Shown: positions 25,769 through 35,532, numbered from the stretch's first letter. The stretch: 64,000 nt of DNA from Acrocarpospora macrocephala (GCF_009687865.1 NZ_BLAE01000004.1:62001-126000), one strand, 5' to 3'. Notes: generated from the letters alone by a model not told the origin. Numbers and translations are program-made.

Positions 25769-26665
25769 TTACCTGGCGGCCACGTAGTCCGCGCAGGCGG
25801 GCATGCCGCGCAGCGTGATGATGTCGTTCAGATTGAAGAAGTTCACGTCCGGGATGGACAGCAGCAGCCGGGTGATGGGCGTGCGGTATCTGTCCGCCAT
25901 CCGCCGGTAGTTGGCGTCGGCCTCGGCGTTGTTCTCCGACTCGCTCTTCGGGTGCGGGCTGTGGATCGCGACCGCGTCCCGGTTGAGCACGAAGTATGCG
26001 CCGTCACGGTGCAGCCGGTAGCCGAGGTCGATGTCCTCGCCGCCCCACGCGACGAAGTCCTCGTCGAAGCCGCCGACCGCGCGCAGCTGGTCGGTCCTGG
26101 CCGAGACGTTGCAGGTCCAGTAGTTCATCCAGGGCGCGGGCAGATACCCGTAGTCGTCGCCGTATTTGGTGTAGAAGTCCTCGCGCATGTCCAGCCACTG
26201 CCGGTTCGCGCGCAGCATCGCGATGGTGGCGTCGGGGTTGCCGAAGTCGATGGTGCGGTTCATCAGGTCGGCGTCCTCGCCGCCGAAGTTGTAGCAGAAC
26301 ACGTAGCCGGTGACCGCGATCGGCCGCTCGGCGGCGGCGTGGCTGGCCAGGTGGGCGCGCAGGCAGCCGGAGCCGGGCAGCACGCCGCAGTCGAACAGCA
26401 CGCAGACCTCCGCCTTGGCCTGGAAGATGCCGACGTTGCGGGTCTTGGCGGCCCGGTAGCCTTCGCGTTCCCTGAAGGAGTAGCGCAGGTCCAGCCGGTC
26501 CTCGAAGGCGCGCGCCACCTCGGCGGTGCCGTCGTCGGAGCCGTCGTCGACGACGATGACCTCGAACTCCTCGCGCGGGAGCGTCTGCAGGGTCAGGGCG
26601 TGGAGCGTGTGCCGCAGGAGTTCGGCCCGGTTGTACGTCGGGATGACGACGCTGCATCTGAGCAT
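25769..26665 (-). CDS. Family 2 glycosyltransferase (paralog B)
   Basis: 298 residues with the same architecture as the neighbour at 23856: VVIPTYNRAELLRHTL, VVDDGSDDGT, LFDCGVLPG, WMNYWTCNVSARTDQLRAVGG (seen as NYWTCNVSA) and GGEDIDLGYRLHRDG. The two probably arose by duplication and then diverged in acceptor or donor. The start is ATG at 26665; the gene follows the flavin enzyme by 7 bases. Confidence 0.9.
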   Translation of the reverse strand: MLRCSVVIPTYNRAELLRHTLHALTLQTLPREEFEVIVVDDGSDDGTAEVARAFEDRLDLRYSFREREGYRAAKTRNVGIFQAKAEVCVLFDCGVLPGSGCLRAHLASHAAAERPIAVTGYVFCYNFGGEDADLMNRTIDFGNPDATIAMLRANRQWLDMREDFYTKYGDDYGYLPAPWMNYWTCNVSARTDQLRAVGGFDEDFVAWGGEDIDLGYRLHRDGAYFVLNRDAVAIHSPHPKSESENNAEADANYRRMADRYRTPITRLLLSIPDVNFFNLNDIITLRGMPACADYVAAR

Positions 26666-26672
26666 GGGTGCC

Positions 26673-27821
26673 TCATAGGTAATAGGTGTTCGGGTCGAGC
26701 CCGCAGAGGACGCGACCGTAAAGTTCCAGGTTGGTGTCGGGGTGCATCAGGGCGTGCAGGTTGATCGCGCGCACGTCCCGCTCGATCTGCTGGATGGGCA
26801 CGGTGTCGTAGATCGACGAGCCGCCGCTGGCCGTGTTCAGGATGTCCACGGCCTCCTTCACCAGCTGGCAGACCGCGCCCATGTCGGCGCGGGCCCGCGC
26901 CCGGTCCTTCATCGTCCAGGTCGTGGTGGTGTCCACCTGCGTGGCCAGCCGGTCGGCGTGGAACCAGGCTTCGTCGATCTTCATCTCGGCGGTGGCGACC
27001 TGCAGGTGGGTGATCGGGGCTTCGCGCTGGCTGGTGTAACCGGTGTAGGTGATGCCGCGCTGGGGCAGGCGGTTCATAAACGCGCCCATCGCCGCCCTGG
27101 CCAGGCCGATCAGCGTGCCGACCGAGGACGCCGAGGCGGTGGGCAGCAAGGGCGCGCGGTAGACGGGCGTGTCCGCGTTCAGGCGTGAGGCGTACTGCTC
27201 GTGCAGGATCGCGCCGAGCGGGAGCACCCGGACGGCCGGAACGTGCACGTCGGTGGCGATCGTGCTCACGCTGCCCGAGCCTTTGAGACCGGTCGTGTAC
27301 CAGTCGTCCATGATCTCCAGATCGGACATCGGGACCAGCGCCATGATCGGCCCGCTGCTCTCGGTGGCGGCGGCGATCACCTGCCACTGGCTGTGCAGGG
27401 CGCCGCTCATGAACGCCCACTGGCCGGTCACCGTGTAGCCGGAGCCCTTGGGCGTGGCCACCGCCGTCGGGCTGAGCGTCGCGCAAATCCGCACGTCCGG
27501 GGCCGAGAACACCTCGTCCTGGACCTCGTCGGGGAACAGGCAGGTCAGCCAGGTCGCGATCGACCACACGGCGGCGGTCCAGGCGGTCGAGCCGTCCCCC
27601 TGCCCGAGCACGCTGAGCACCTCGGTGAGGGTACGGCTGTCGCAGGCGTACCCGCCGTACCGCTCCGGGACTCGGAGTTTGAAGACGCCCGCGTCGCCCA
27701 TCGCCTCGATGGACAGCGGGTGCAGGCGGCGGTGCCCCTCCGACCAGTACGCGTTTCCGCGCAACAATGGCACGATTCTTCCGGCACGCTCCGCTAATTC
27801 GGGTTTCTGTAGCGTTTCCAT
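26673..27821 (-). CDS. Acyl-CoA dehydrogenase-fold flavin monooxygenase (HsaA/NcnH type)
   Basis: 382 residues from the ATG at 27821, which has GAGGAGGG just upstream; an earlier ATG at 27920 gives an unlikely tail. The fold shows RVPERYGGY, GDGSTAWTAAVWSIATW, VTGQWAFMSGALHSQW and a C-terminal QIERDVRAINLHALMHPD. This matches the class D flavin monooxygenases (HsaA, NcnH) and sugar N-oxygenases rather than true acyl-CoA dehydrogenases. Substrate unknown; next to glycosyltransferases and UXS a sugar or aglycone hydroxylation is plausible. Confidence 0.8.
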   Translation of the reverse strand: METLQKPELAERAGRIVPLLRGNAYWSEGHRRLHPLSIEAMGDAGVFKLRVPERYGGYACDSRTLTEVLSVLGQGDGSTAWTAAVWSIATWLTCLFPDEVQDEVFSAPDVRICATLSPTAVATPKGSGYTVTGQWAFMSGALHSQWQVIAAATESSGPIMALVPMSDLEIMDDWYTTGLKGSGSVSTIATDVHVPAVRVLPLGAILHEQYASRLNADTPVYRAPLLPTASASSVGTLIGLARAAMGAFMNRLPQRGITYTGYTSQREAPITHLQVATAEMKIDEAWFHADRLATQVDTTTTWTMKDRARARADMGAVCQLVKEAVDILNTASGGSSIYDTVPIQQIERDVRAINLHALMHPDTNLELYGRVLCGLDPNTYYL

Positions 27822-27928
27822 GACCCTCCTCGAATGAGACGGTAGGTCCCATCCCCGAGGAGTCGCATCTTCTGAAATGCCGGGTGTTTCGAAATCATTC
27901 GATAACGGGAAATAGTGCAAACGCCCGA

Positions 27929-28678
27929 TTAAATGCTCATGCCGCCGTCCACCTGGACCGGGCTGCCGGTCATGAACGAGCTGTCGTCGCTGGCCAGGAA
28001 GAGCACCACCCGGGCCACCTCATCCGGGTCGGCGTGCCGGGCCAGCGGGATGTGCGCGTCGAACAGCCGGGCGGCCTCCTCGGGGGGCGCGCCGGTGACG
28101 GCCGTCTCGATCGTGCGCTGGAAGTCGTTGGCGACCGGCCCCGGGTGCACGGTGTTGACCCGGATCCCGCGGGGCGCGACCTCCTTGGCGAGCGTGCGCA
28201 TCAGCCCGACCAGGGCGTGCTTGGCCGTCGCGTACGCGCTGACCCCCGCGTCCGAGGTCAGCCCGACCACGCTGGAGGTGATGATCACGCTGCCGCCGTC
28301 CGACATCACGGGCAGCGCGTGTTTGCAGACCAGGAACGAGCCCCGGACGTGCACGGCCAGCACCCGGTCGAACACCTCGTCCGGGTAGTCGACCACCGGC
28401 GCGACCACCCCGGCGATCCCGGCGTTGCTGAAGACCACGTCCAGCCTGCCGTACCGGCCGATGACGGCGTCGACGGCGGCGCGGACCTGCTCTGCGTCGG
28501 AGACGTCGGTCACCCGGGCGGCGCAGCCGAGCTCGGCGGCCCCCGCGGCCAGGCCGGGCTCGTCCACGCCCGCGAGCATGACCTGGGCGCCTTCGGCCGT
28601 GAAGAGCCGGGCCGTGGCCATGCCCAGGCTGCCCTCACCGCCGGTGATCAGCGCGACCTTGCCGTCGAGACGTCCCAT
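27929..28678 (-). CDS. Short-chain dehydrogenase/reductase
   Basis: 249 residues, classical SDR: TGGEGSLG cofactor loop (12-19), NAG motif SNAGIAG (about 84-90), catalytic Ser near 136, Tyr149 and Lys153 in YATAK. C-terminal SPVQVDGGMSI is typical. It starts 4 bases after the AraC gene stop, so they are cotranscribed. Confidence 0.92.
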   Translation of the reverse strand: MGRLDGKVALITGGEGSLGMATARLFTAEGAQVMLAGVDEPGLAAGAAELGCAARVTDVSDAEQVRAAVDAVIGRYGRLDVVFSNAGIAGVVAPVVDYPDEVFDRVLAVHVRGSFLVCKHALPVMSDGGSVIITSSVVGLTSDAGVSAYATAKHALVGLMRTLAKEVAPRGIRVNTVHPGPVANDFQRTIETAVTGAPPEEAARLFDAHIPLARHADPDEVARVVLFLASDDSSFMTGSPVQVDGGMSI

Positions 28679-28682
28679 GCGT

Positions 28683-29699
28683 TCATGGTCGGGGCAGCGG
28701 CGAAGCCTCGTCTTGCCCGCGAGCGCACAGCGCTTGACCGTGACGGTACTCCCGGGGCGACAGGCCGAAGGCGGCCTTGAAGATGCGGCTGAAGTGCGAG
28801 GCGTCGGTGTAGCCCCACCTGACGGCGATCGCGCTGACCGGGCGGAGGAGCTGCAGCGGGTCGCGCAGGTCGCGACCGCACCGGTCCAGGCGGCGCTCCC
28901 GGATCCAGGCGAGCACGGTGGTGCCCTCGGCCCGGAACAGCTTGTGCAGGTAACGCGTGGAGATGTGGTGCGCGCCCGCGATCTCGGCGGGACCGAGGCC
29001 GGGGTCGCCGAGGTGGGCCTCGATGTAGGAGGTGATGCGCAGGAACAGCGCGTTGCGGATGCTGCCGGGGTCGGCGGTGAGGTCCAGCCGCCCGGCCAGC
29101 GTGGTGGCGACCAGGTCGATGACGTTTCCGGCCAGCCTGGCTCCGCCGTGCGTCTCCACCTCCTCCAGCAGAGCGCCGATCTGGAGCAGGAACGGGCCGA
29201 CGAGCGCGCCGAGGCCGGAGTCGCCGGAGATCGGCGTGGCGGTGATCTGGGCGATCCGGTCCTGCGGCAGGCCCAGCATCGTGCGCGGGAAGATCAGCAC
29301 GAGCAGCCGGGAGGGGTCCTCGAAGGTCAGCGTGTAGGGCCGGTCGGTGTCGTACACCGCGAATTCGCCCGGGTTGAGCACGGCCTGGCGGCCGTCCTGG
29401 CCGAGCAGCCCGCGGCCGCTGACGACCAGGCCGAGCTTGTAGCACTCGGCGGGCGCGGCCGTGGTCAGCTTGGCGGTGCGGTGGGCGGCGTGCGCGCCGG
29501 TGTCGACGTCGTAGACGCCGAGCGCGCCCAGGGTGGCCCCGCGCAGCCGTCCGTCGAATCCGGCGTCCTCGCGCGGGAAGGACGCTTCGAGCGGGACGAA
29601 CGCGTGGGAGACCACATGGCGCCAGTAGTCGCGGCGCTCGCCGCTCGACACGTTCTCGGTGTCGGCCAGGTACGGCATGGAGACAGCCTGCGAGCCCAT
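28683..29699 (-). CDS. AraC family transcriptional regulator (cupin plus HTH)
   Basis: 338 residues: an AraC-binding-like cupin domain (about 30-190, with LNPGEFAVYDTDRPYTL) and a C-terminal HTH pair (HHISTRYLHKLFRAEG and WGYTDASHFSRIFKAAFG). It heads the leftward operon with the SDR and faces the ABC transporter operon across 114 bases, so it may control both. The start is ATG at 29699 or 29678; neither has a clear ribosome site. Confidence 0.9.
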   Translation of the reverse strand: MGSQAVSMPYLADTENVSSGERRDYWRHVVSHAFVPLEASFPREDAGFDGRLRGATLGALGVYDVDTGAHAAHRTAKLTTAAPAECYKLGLVVSGRGLLGQDGRQAVLNPGEFAVYDTDRPYTLTFEDPSRLLVLIFPRTMLGLPQDRIAQITATPISGDSGLGALVGPFLLQIGALLEEVETHGGARLAGNVIDLVATTLAGRLDLTADPGSIRNALFLRITSYIEAHLGDPGLGPAEIAGAHHISTRYLHKLFRAEGTTVLAWIRERRLDRCGRDLRDPLQLLRPVSAIAVRWGYTDASHFSRIFKAAFGLSPREYRHGQALCARGQDEASPLPRP

Positions 29700-29813
29700 G
29701 CACTGGCAGTCAAGGGATGTTCCCTGACGTACAAGACCGAATGAGCTGGAGCTTTGACAATAGCGGCACAGGTGCTGGGGGCCGAACCGCCTGTCCCGAG
29801 CGGAGGCGCCACA

Positions 29814-31046
29814 TTGTTGACCTACCACCCGACCCGCAGGATGTTCCTGGGCGCGCTCGGCATTGCCTCGATCGCGGGCTGCTCGGCCGGGCTCAGGGAG
29901 AGCTCCGGCGGCGGCCAGACCCTGAAGATCGGCTACGTCAGCCCGCGGACCGGGCCGCTGGCGGTGTTCGGCGAGTCCGACGACTACGTGCTCGGCAAGG
30001 TCAGGACCGCCCTGTCCAAAGGGCTGTCGATCGGCGGCCGGACCTATCCGGTGGAGATCGTCGTCAAGGACACCCAGTCCAGCGCGGCCCGGGCGGCCGA
30101 GGTGGCGGGCGAGCTGATCCAGCGGGACAAGGTGGACATCGTGCTGGCGACCTCGACGCCGGACACCACCAATCCGGTGTCGGACCAGTGCGAGGCGGCG
30201 AAGGTGCCGTGTGTCGCCACGATCTGCCCGTGGGAGATCTGGGCGGACGGGCGGCCCGCGCCGACCTACTCCTACCTGCACTTCATCGGCACCCAGCAGG
30301 AGGTCGAGGTCTTCGCCGGGCTCTGGGCGCGCGCGGACACCAACCAGGTGGTCGGCGGGCTGTGGCCGAACGACACCGACGGCGAGCTGTACCGGCGTTT
30401 CGTCACGGCCAAGACCGGGTGGAAGGTGGTGGATTCGGGCGCGTACGAGGACGGCACCCAGGACTACACCTCGATCCTGGCGGCGTTCGCCGGCGGCGAG
30501 GCGGAGATCCTGCAGGCGGCGCCGATCCCGCCGGACTGGGTGACGTTCTGGCGGCAGGCCGCGCAGAACAGGTTCCGGCCGAAGATCGTGTCGGTGGCCA
30601 AGGCCATGCTGTTCCCGAGCGTCGCGGAGACCCTCGGGGAGCTGGCCGAGGGTCTGGTCGCGCCGGTGTGGTGGTCGTCGGCGTTTCCGTACCGGTCGTC
30701 GCTGGACGGGAGCACCGCCAGGGAGTTCGCCGACGGCTACGGGCGGCAGTGGACGCCGCCGATGGGGTTCAACCACGCGCTGTTCGAGATCGCGGTCGCC
30801 GCGTTCAAGGCCGCCGCCGATCCGAAGGACCACGCGGCCGTCGCGGCCGCGATCGGCACCCTGAAGGGGGAGGCGATCAGCGGGCGGTACGACTTCACCG
30901 CCGGGCCCAGCAAGAACGTGTCGCTGGCGCCCGACCTGCTCGGGCAGTGGCGCAGGAACACCTCAGGCAAGTACGACCTGGTCATCGTGGACAACACGCT
31001 CGACCCCACGATTCCCGTGCAGGGCGAGTTCACTCCGCTCCGATGA
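29814..31046 (+). CDS. Branched-chain-type ABC substrate-binding lipoprotein 1
   Basis: About 410 residues. A twin-Arg/lipobox leader (TRRMFLGALGIASIAGC) suggests Tat export and lipidation. The body is a Peripla_BP_6 fold: GYVSPRTGPLAVFGE, EIVVKDTQSS and STPDTTNPVSDQCE. I start at the TTG at 29814 (or 29817) because GGAGG lies 7 bases upstream. Its stop overlaps the LivH ATG. A close paralog lies three genes downstream. Substrate not evident; the family covers amino acids, amides and aromatic acids. Confidence 0.87.
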   Translation: MLTYHPTRRMFLGALGIASIAGCSAGLRESSGGGQTLKIGYVSPRTGPLAVFGESDDYVLGKVRTALSKGLSIGGRTYPVEIVVKDTQSSAARAAEVAGELIQRDKVDIVLATSTPDTTNPVSDQCEAAKVPCVATICPWEIWADGRPAPTYSYLHFIGTQQEVEVFAGLWARADTNQVVGGLWPNDTDGELYRRFVTAKTGWKVVDSGAYEDGTQDYTSILAAFAGGEAEILQAAPIPPDWVTFWRQAAQNRFRPKIVSVAKAMLFPSVAETLGELAEGLVAPVWWSSAFPYRSSLDGSTAREFADGYGRQWTPPMGFNHALFEIAVAAFKAAADPKDHAAVAAAIGTLKGEAISGRYDFTAGPSKNVSLAPDLLGQWRRNTSGKYDLVIVDNTLDPTIPVQGEFTPLR

Positions 31047-31882
31047 TCGCGGCGCTGGTTCAGGGGGTTCTGGTCGGCGGCACGTACGCGCTGGTGGCGT
31101 GCGGGCTTTCGCTGGCGTTCGGGGTGATGCGGCTGGTCAACATCGCGCACGGCGATCTGGCGGTGTGCGGGGCGTATCTGGCGCTGGTGGTGGCGACCGG
31201 GCTCGGGGTGCCGGTGCTGGCCGCCGTGCCGCTGATCCTGCCGCTGGCGTTCGGGGTGGGGGTGGTGCTGCAGCTGGTGTTGTTCGAGCGGGCGCTGCGG
31301 GGTGGGGTGCTGGCGCCGGTGCTGGTCACGTTCGGGCTGTCGGTGCTGATCCAGAACCTGCTGGTGACGGGGGCCTCGGCGAATCCGCGGTCGCTGGACG
31401 GCGGGGCGTTCGCGCTGGCCGGGTTCGAGGCCGGTGGGGTGGCGGTGTCGTGGCTGCGGGTGGCGGGGTTCGCGGTCGCCGTGGTGGTGCTGGGGTCGTT
31501 GCATCTGGTGCTGGCGCGGACGGGGTTCGGGCGGCGGGTGCGGGCCACGGCGGACGATCTCGAGGCGGCGCGGCTGGCGGGGGTCCGGGTGCGGCCGGTG
31601 TTCGCGGGGGTGGCGGGGATCTCGGTGGCGACGGCGGCGCTGGCCGGGGTGTTTCAGGGGTTGATGTCGACGTTCGATCCGTACGCGGGCGGGCTGATCC
31701 TGATCTTCGCCTTCGAGGCGGTGGTGATCGGCGGGCTGGGGTCGTTGTGGGGGACGCTCGGCGGGGGGATCGTGCTCGGGGTCACGCAGCAGCTGGTCGC
31801 CCTGTGGGATGTGCGGTTCGCGGTGCTCGCGGTGCATGTGCTGTTCTTCGTGGTGCTGGTGGTCCGGCCGGTACGCCCATGA
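31043..31882 (+). CDS. LivH-type ABC permease
   Basis: 279 residues, almost wholly hydrophobic, with the family opening GTYALVACGLSLAFGVMRLVNIAHG (seen as GLSLAFGVM and NIAHGDL) and the ATPase-contact region EAVVIGGLGSLWGTL. It is joined by ATGA overlaps on both sides to the binding-protein and LivM genes. Confidence 0.93.
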   Translation: MIAALVQGVLVGGTYALVACGLSLAFGVMRLVNIAHGDLAVCGAYLALVVATGLGVPVLAAVPLILPLAFGVGVVLQLVLFERALRGGVLAPVLVTFGLSVLIQNLLVTGASANPRSLDGGAFALAGFEAGGVAVSWLRVAGFAVAVVVLGSLHLVLARTGFGRRVRATADDLEAARLAGVRVRPVFAGVAGISVATAALAGVFQGLMSTFDPYAGGLILIFAFEAVVIGGLGSLWGTLGGGIVLGVTQQLVALWDVRFAVLAVHVLFFVVLVVRPVRP

Positions 31883-32805
31883 GATACATCGCCGGATTTA
31901 TCGTCATATTGCTGGCGGGGGTGCCGTACATGCTGGGGCCGGCCGTGGAGCAGCCGCTGGTGACGCTGTTCTCGCTGGTGGCGATGGCGAGCTGGTGGAA
32001 TCTACTGGCGGGGTTCACGGGGCTGACGTCGTTCGGGCAGCAGGCGTATCTGGGCGTCGGGGCTTATGGGCTCTATGTGCTGGCGCTCGCGGGGATCGAT
32101 CCGTTCGTGGCGATTCCGCTGGCGGCGGTGCTGGCGGGGGTCGTGGCGCTGCCGGTCTCGTTTCCGGTGCTCCGGCTGTCGGGGGGACACTTCGCCGTCG
32201 CGACCTGGGTGCTGGCCGAGATCTTCCGCCTGTCGGTGACGCTCTCCCCCGCCATCGGCGGCAACACCGGCGTCTCCCTCCCCGGCATATCCGGATATTT
32301 GCCGCTATTGCGGCAGGCGGTCGTGTACTGGTGGGCGCTCGCGATCGCGGCCGGTTCGGTGCTGGCGGTGTGGCTGCTCGCCCGCGGCCGGTACGGCTTG
32401 GCCGCCCGCGCGGTCGGCGATGACCCGGTCACGGCGGCGAGTTCGGGGATTCGGGTGGCCCGCATCCGGCGCTGGGCCTACTGCCTGGCCGCCGCGGGCA
32501 CCGGCGCGGTCGGCGCGCTGCTGTTCACCCACACGCTCTACGTGCAGCCGGGATCGATCTTCGGCGTGCAGTACAGCGTGCTGATGATGTTCATGGTCCT
32601 GATCGGCGGCCTCGGCACGATCGAAGGCCCGGTGGCCGGGGCGCTGATCTTCTTCGCCCTGCAGCAGACCCTGGCCGCCCACGGCCCCTGGTATCTGGTC
32701 CTGCTCGGCGCGGTCGCCGTCGCCGTCACGCTCTTCGCCCCGCGCGGCCTCTGGGGCCACCTGGGACGCCCCCTGTTCCCCATCGCCCACCTCCAGGAGA
32801 GATAG
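31879..32805 (+). CDS. LivM-type ABC permease
   Basis: 308 residues with LLAGFTGLTSFGQQAYLGVGAYG (seen as SFGQQAYLGVGAY), the LivM signature, and the C-terminal VLIGGLGTIEGPVAGA. It forms a heterodimer with the preceding LivH. The next binding-protein gene starts directly after its stop. Confidence 0.93.
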   Translation: MRYIAGFIVILLAGVPYMLGPAVEQPLVTLFSLVAMASWWNLLAGFTGLTSFGQQAYLGVGAYGLYVLALAGIDPFVAIPLAAVLAGVVALPVSFPVLRLSGGHFAVATWVLAEIFRLSVTLSPAIGGNTGVSLPGISGYLPLLRQAVVYWWALAIAAGSVLAVWLLARGRYGLAARAVGDDPVTAASSGIRVARIRRWAYCLAAAGTGAVGALLFTHTLYVQPGSIFGVQYSVLMMFMVLIGGLGTIEGPVAGALIFFALQQTLAAHGPWYLVLLGAVAVAVTLFAPRGLWGHLGRPLFPIAHLQER

Positions 32806-34083
32806 ATGGAACGCCGAACGTTACTCAAGGGCCTGGGCCTGTCCGCCCTGGCCGCCACCGGCTGCAGCACGTCGATCCGGGGTTCCGGCGCGACCGGCAC
32901 CGACACGATCGTGATCGGGTTCGTCAGCCCGCAGACCGGGCCGCTGGCCGGATTCGCCTCCGGCGACGCGTTCGTCGTGGACACGATCCGCAAGACCCAG
33001 GCGTTCGCGGGCGGCATCACCTCCGGAGGCAGGAAGTACACGGTCGAGATCGTGGTCAAGGACACCCAGTCCGACCCGAACCGGGCCTCCCAGGTCGCGC
33101 GCGAGCTGATCCTGCAGAACCACGCCGACATGATCGTCACCAGCTCGACGCCGGAGACGACCAACCCGGTGGCGACCGTCTGCGAAGCCCAGGGGGTGCC
33201 GTGTGTGTCGGCGGTGGTGCCGTGGCAGGCGTGGTATTTCGCCCGGCAGGCCGATCCGGCCAAGCCGAAGCCGTTCACGTACACGACGATGTTCTTCTTC
33301 GGGGTCGAGCAGTTCGGCGGGTGTTTCGTCCCGATGTGGGAGCGCGTTCCGAACAGCAAGGCCGTGGCCGGGATGTTCCCCAACGACGCGGACGGCAACG
33401 CGTTCCGGGGGGCGTGGCCGGACATCATCAAGGACGCCGGGTACACGTGGGTGGACGGCGGTTCGTACACGAACGGCACCACCGACTACAGCTCGATGAT
33501 CTCGAAGTTCAAGGAGGAGGACTGCGAGATCTTCATCAACGCGCCGATCCCGCCCGACTTCAACACGATGTGGAAGCAGGCCGCGCAGCAGGGCTTCAAG
33601 CCCAGACTGGCCACGGTCGCCAAAGTGCTGCTGTTCCCGGCGGACACGGTGGCACTGGGTGATCTGGTGAACAACATCGCGACGGACTCGTGGTGGGGTC
33701 CGTACATGCCGTACACGTCCTCGCTGGACGGGAGCACGGCGAAGGCGCTCGCCGACGCCTACCAGACGGCGAGCGGGAAGCAGTGGCTGCAGACGCTCGG
33801 CTCGACCTACTCGCTGTTCGAGGTGGCCCATCAGGCGTTCACGGCCGTGGACGCGCCACACGACCGCAAGGCCGTCGCCGCCTTGTTGCAGAAGATGAGT
33901 TATGCCGGGATTTCCGGGCCGCTCGACTGGACCAAGGGTCCCGTGCCGGGGGTGGCCATCCAGCAGCCGGTCGGGGTGCAGTGGAAGAAGGGCACGGACT
34001 TTCCGTACGAGATGGTGGTCGTCGACAACAGCCTCAACCCCGCCGTCCCGGTCGGCGCCGACCTCACCCCGACGAACCCGTGA
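32806..34083 (+). CDS. Branched-chain-type ABC substrate-binding lipoprotein 2
   Basis: 425 residues, leader MERRTLLKGLGLSALAATGC (twin-Arg-like with lipobox). It is clearly paralogous to the lipoprotein at 29814: GFVSPQTGPLAGF, EIVVKDTQSDPN and STPETTNPVATVCE occur in the same order. Its separate place between LivM and LivG suggests that a second ligand is handled by the same transporter. Confidence 0.9.
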   Translation: MERRTLLKGLGLSALAATGCSTSIRGSGATGTDTIVIGFVSPQTGPLAGFASGDAFVVDTIRKTQAFAGGITSGGRKYTVEIVVKDTQSDPNRASQVARELILQNHADMIVTSSTPETTNPVATVCEAQGVPCVSAVVPWQAWYFARQADPAKPKPFTYTTMFFFGVEQFGGCFVPMWERVPNSKAVAGMFPNDADGNAFRGAWPDIIKDAGYTWVDGGSYTNGTTDYSSMISKFKEEDCEIFINAPIPPDFNTMWKQAAQQGFKPRLATVAKVLLFPADTVALGDLVNNIATDSWWGPYMPYTSSLDGSTAKALADAYQTASGKQWLQTLGSTYSLFEVAHQAFTAVDAPHDRKAVAALLQKMSYAGISGPLDWTKGPVPGVAIQQPVGVQWKKGTDFPYEMVVVDNSLNPAVPVGADLTPTNP

Positions 34084-34832
34084 ACGTGCTCGAACTCGAC
34101 CGGATCACCAAACGGTTCGGCCGGGTTACGGTGGCCGACGAGCTCACTCTCTCGGTACGGCAAGGCGACGCCGTCGGCGTGGTCGGGCCCAATGGCGCGG
34201 GCAAGACCAGCCTGTTCGGGATGATCTCCGGGGATCTGCGGCCGGACGCCGGAGAGGTGCGCTTCGACGGGCATCGGGTGACGCTGCTCGATCCGTCGGT
34301 CCGGTGCCGGTTGGGCATTGGCCGTACCTATCAGGTGCCCCGGCCGTTTCTCGGGCTGAGCGTCTTCGAGAACACGCTGGTCGCCGCGCAGCAAGGAGCC
34401 AGGACGCGGGGGCGGGCCAGTTACGCGCTGGCCGCGCGGGTGCTCGGCGAGACCGGGCTGGCCGATCTGGCCGGGCGGCCCGCCGCGCAACTCGGGCTGC
34501 TCCAGCGCAAACGGCTCGAGCTGGCGCGCGCGCTGGCCACCCGGCCGAAGCTGCTGCTGCTCGACGAGGTCGCGGGCGGGCTCACCGATCCGGAGGTGAC
34601 CGAGCTGGTCGCCCTGATCACCGCCGCCCGCGAGCGCGAAGGCCTGGCCGTCCTCTGGATCGAGCATGTCGTCCGCGCCCTGACCGCGACGGTCGACCGG
34701 CTGATCTGCCTGGCCGGTGGCCGGATCATCGGCGACGGCGGGCCGCTGGAGGTGCTCGCGTCTCCGGCGGTGAAGGAAGTCTTCCTCGGGACCGCCGACG
34801 CCCTCACCGAAGCGGAGGACCGCGATGCTTGA
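34080..34832 (+). CDS. LivG-type ABC ATPase
   Basis: 250 residues: Walker A GPNGAGKT (36-43) and Walker B LLLLDEVAGGL. The signature region reads QLGLLQRKRLELARAL, so the usual LS(G/Y)GQ is degenerate (LGLLQ). The GTG start overlaps the previous stop (GTGA). A weak signature motif may be compensated by the LivF partner. Confidence 0.9.
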   Translation: MNVLELDRITKRFGRVTVADELTLSVRQGDAVGVVGPNGAGKTSLFGMISGDLRPDAGEVRFDGHRVTLLDPSVRCRLGIGRTYQVPRPFLGLSVFENTLVAAQQGARTRGRASYALAARVLGETGLADLAGRPAAQLGLLQRKRLELARALATRPKLLLLDEVAGGLTDPEVTELVALITAAREREGLAVLWIEHVVRALTATVDRLICLAGGRIIGDGGPLEVLASPAVKEVFLGTADALTEAEDRDA

Positions 34833-35532
34833 AGTGCGGAAGCTGAGCGCCGACCACGGGCAGTTGCGCGCGGTGCACGAGCTCAGCCTGGTGCTGGAGC
34901 CCGGCCAGGTGCACGCCGTCATCGGCGCGAACGGCGCGGGCAAGTCGACCCTGCTCCGGGCCATCGCCGGGTTGCATCCGCCCTCGTCCGGGTCCGTCCT
35001 GCTGGATGGCGAGGACATCACCCGGGAGCCGCCGGAACAGCGGGTCACCCGCGGGCTCTGCCTGGTCCCGGAAGGACGCCGGCTGTTCTCCTCGCTCTCG
35101 GTGGAGGAGAACCTGCTGGTCGGACGGCATCGCGCGGCGACCGGACCATGGAATCTCGGCAAGGTCTACGAACTGTTCCCGTGGATGCGGGAACGCCGCC
35201 GCCAGCCCGCCACCCAGCTGTCCGGCGGCGAGCAGCAGGCGGTCGCGATCGGGCGCGCCCTGGTGGCCAACCCCCGCATGCTGCTCCTGGACGAACTCTC
35301 GCTCGGGCTCTCGCCAAAGATCGTCCAGCAGATGTACGCGCTGATGCCGCGCCTCCTCGAAACCGGGATGGCGATCCTCCTGGTCGAACAGGACGTCAGC
35401 CAGGCCATCCGGGTCGCGTCCCGACTGCAATGCCTCCTGGAGGGCCGAACCACCCTCGACGGCCGCCCCCGCGACTTCACCCCAGCACAGATCGAGGCAG
35501 CCTATTTCGGCTTACGAGAGGAAAGCGAGTGA
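34825..35532 (+). CDS. LivF-type ABC ATPase
   Basis: 235 residues with Walker A GANGAGKST, an intact signature QLSGGEQQAVAIGRAL, and Walker B LLLDELSLGL. The GPEGR-like loop LVPEGRRLFSSLSVEENL is typical of LivF. The start overlaps livG by 8 bases. It completes one full transporter set. Confidence 0.95.
   Translation: MLEVRKLSADHGQLRAVHELSLVLEPGQVHAVIGANGAGKSTLLRAIAGLHPPSSGSVLLDGEDITREPPEQRVTRGLCLVPEGRRLFSSLSVEENLLVGRHRAATGPWNLGKVYELFPWMRERRRQPATQLSGGEQQAVAIGRALVANPRMLLLDELSLGLSPKIVQQMYALMPRLLETGMAILLVEQDVSQAIRVASRLQCLLEGRTTLDGRPRDFTPAQIEAAYFGLREESE

Noticed and set aside
24854-26764. 636-codon plus-strand frame antisense to the decarboxylase and glycosyltransferase
   Set aside because: No motifs, composition of a shadow frame, and both antisense genes are clear.
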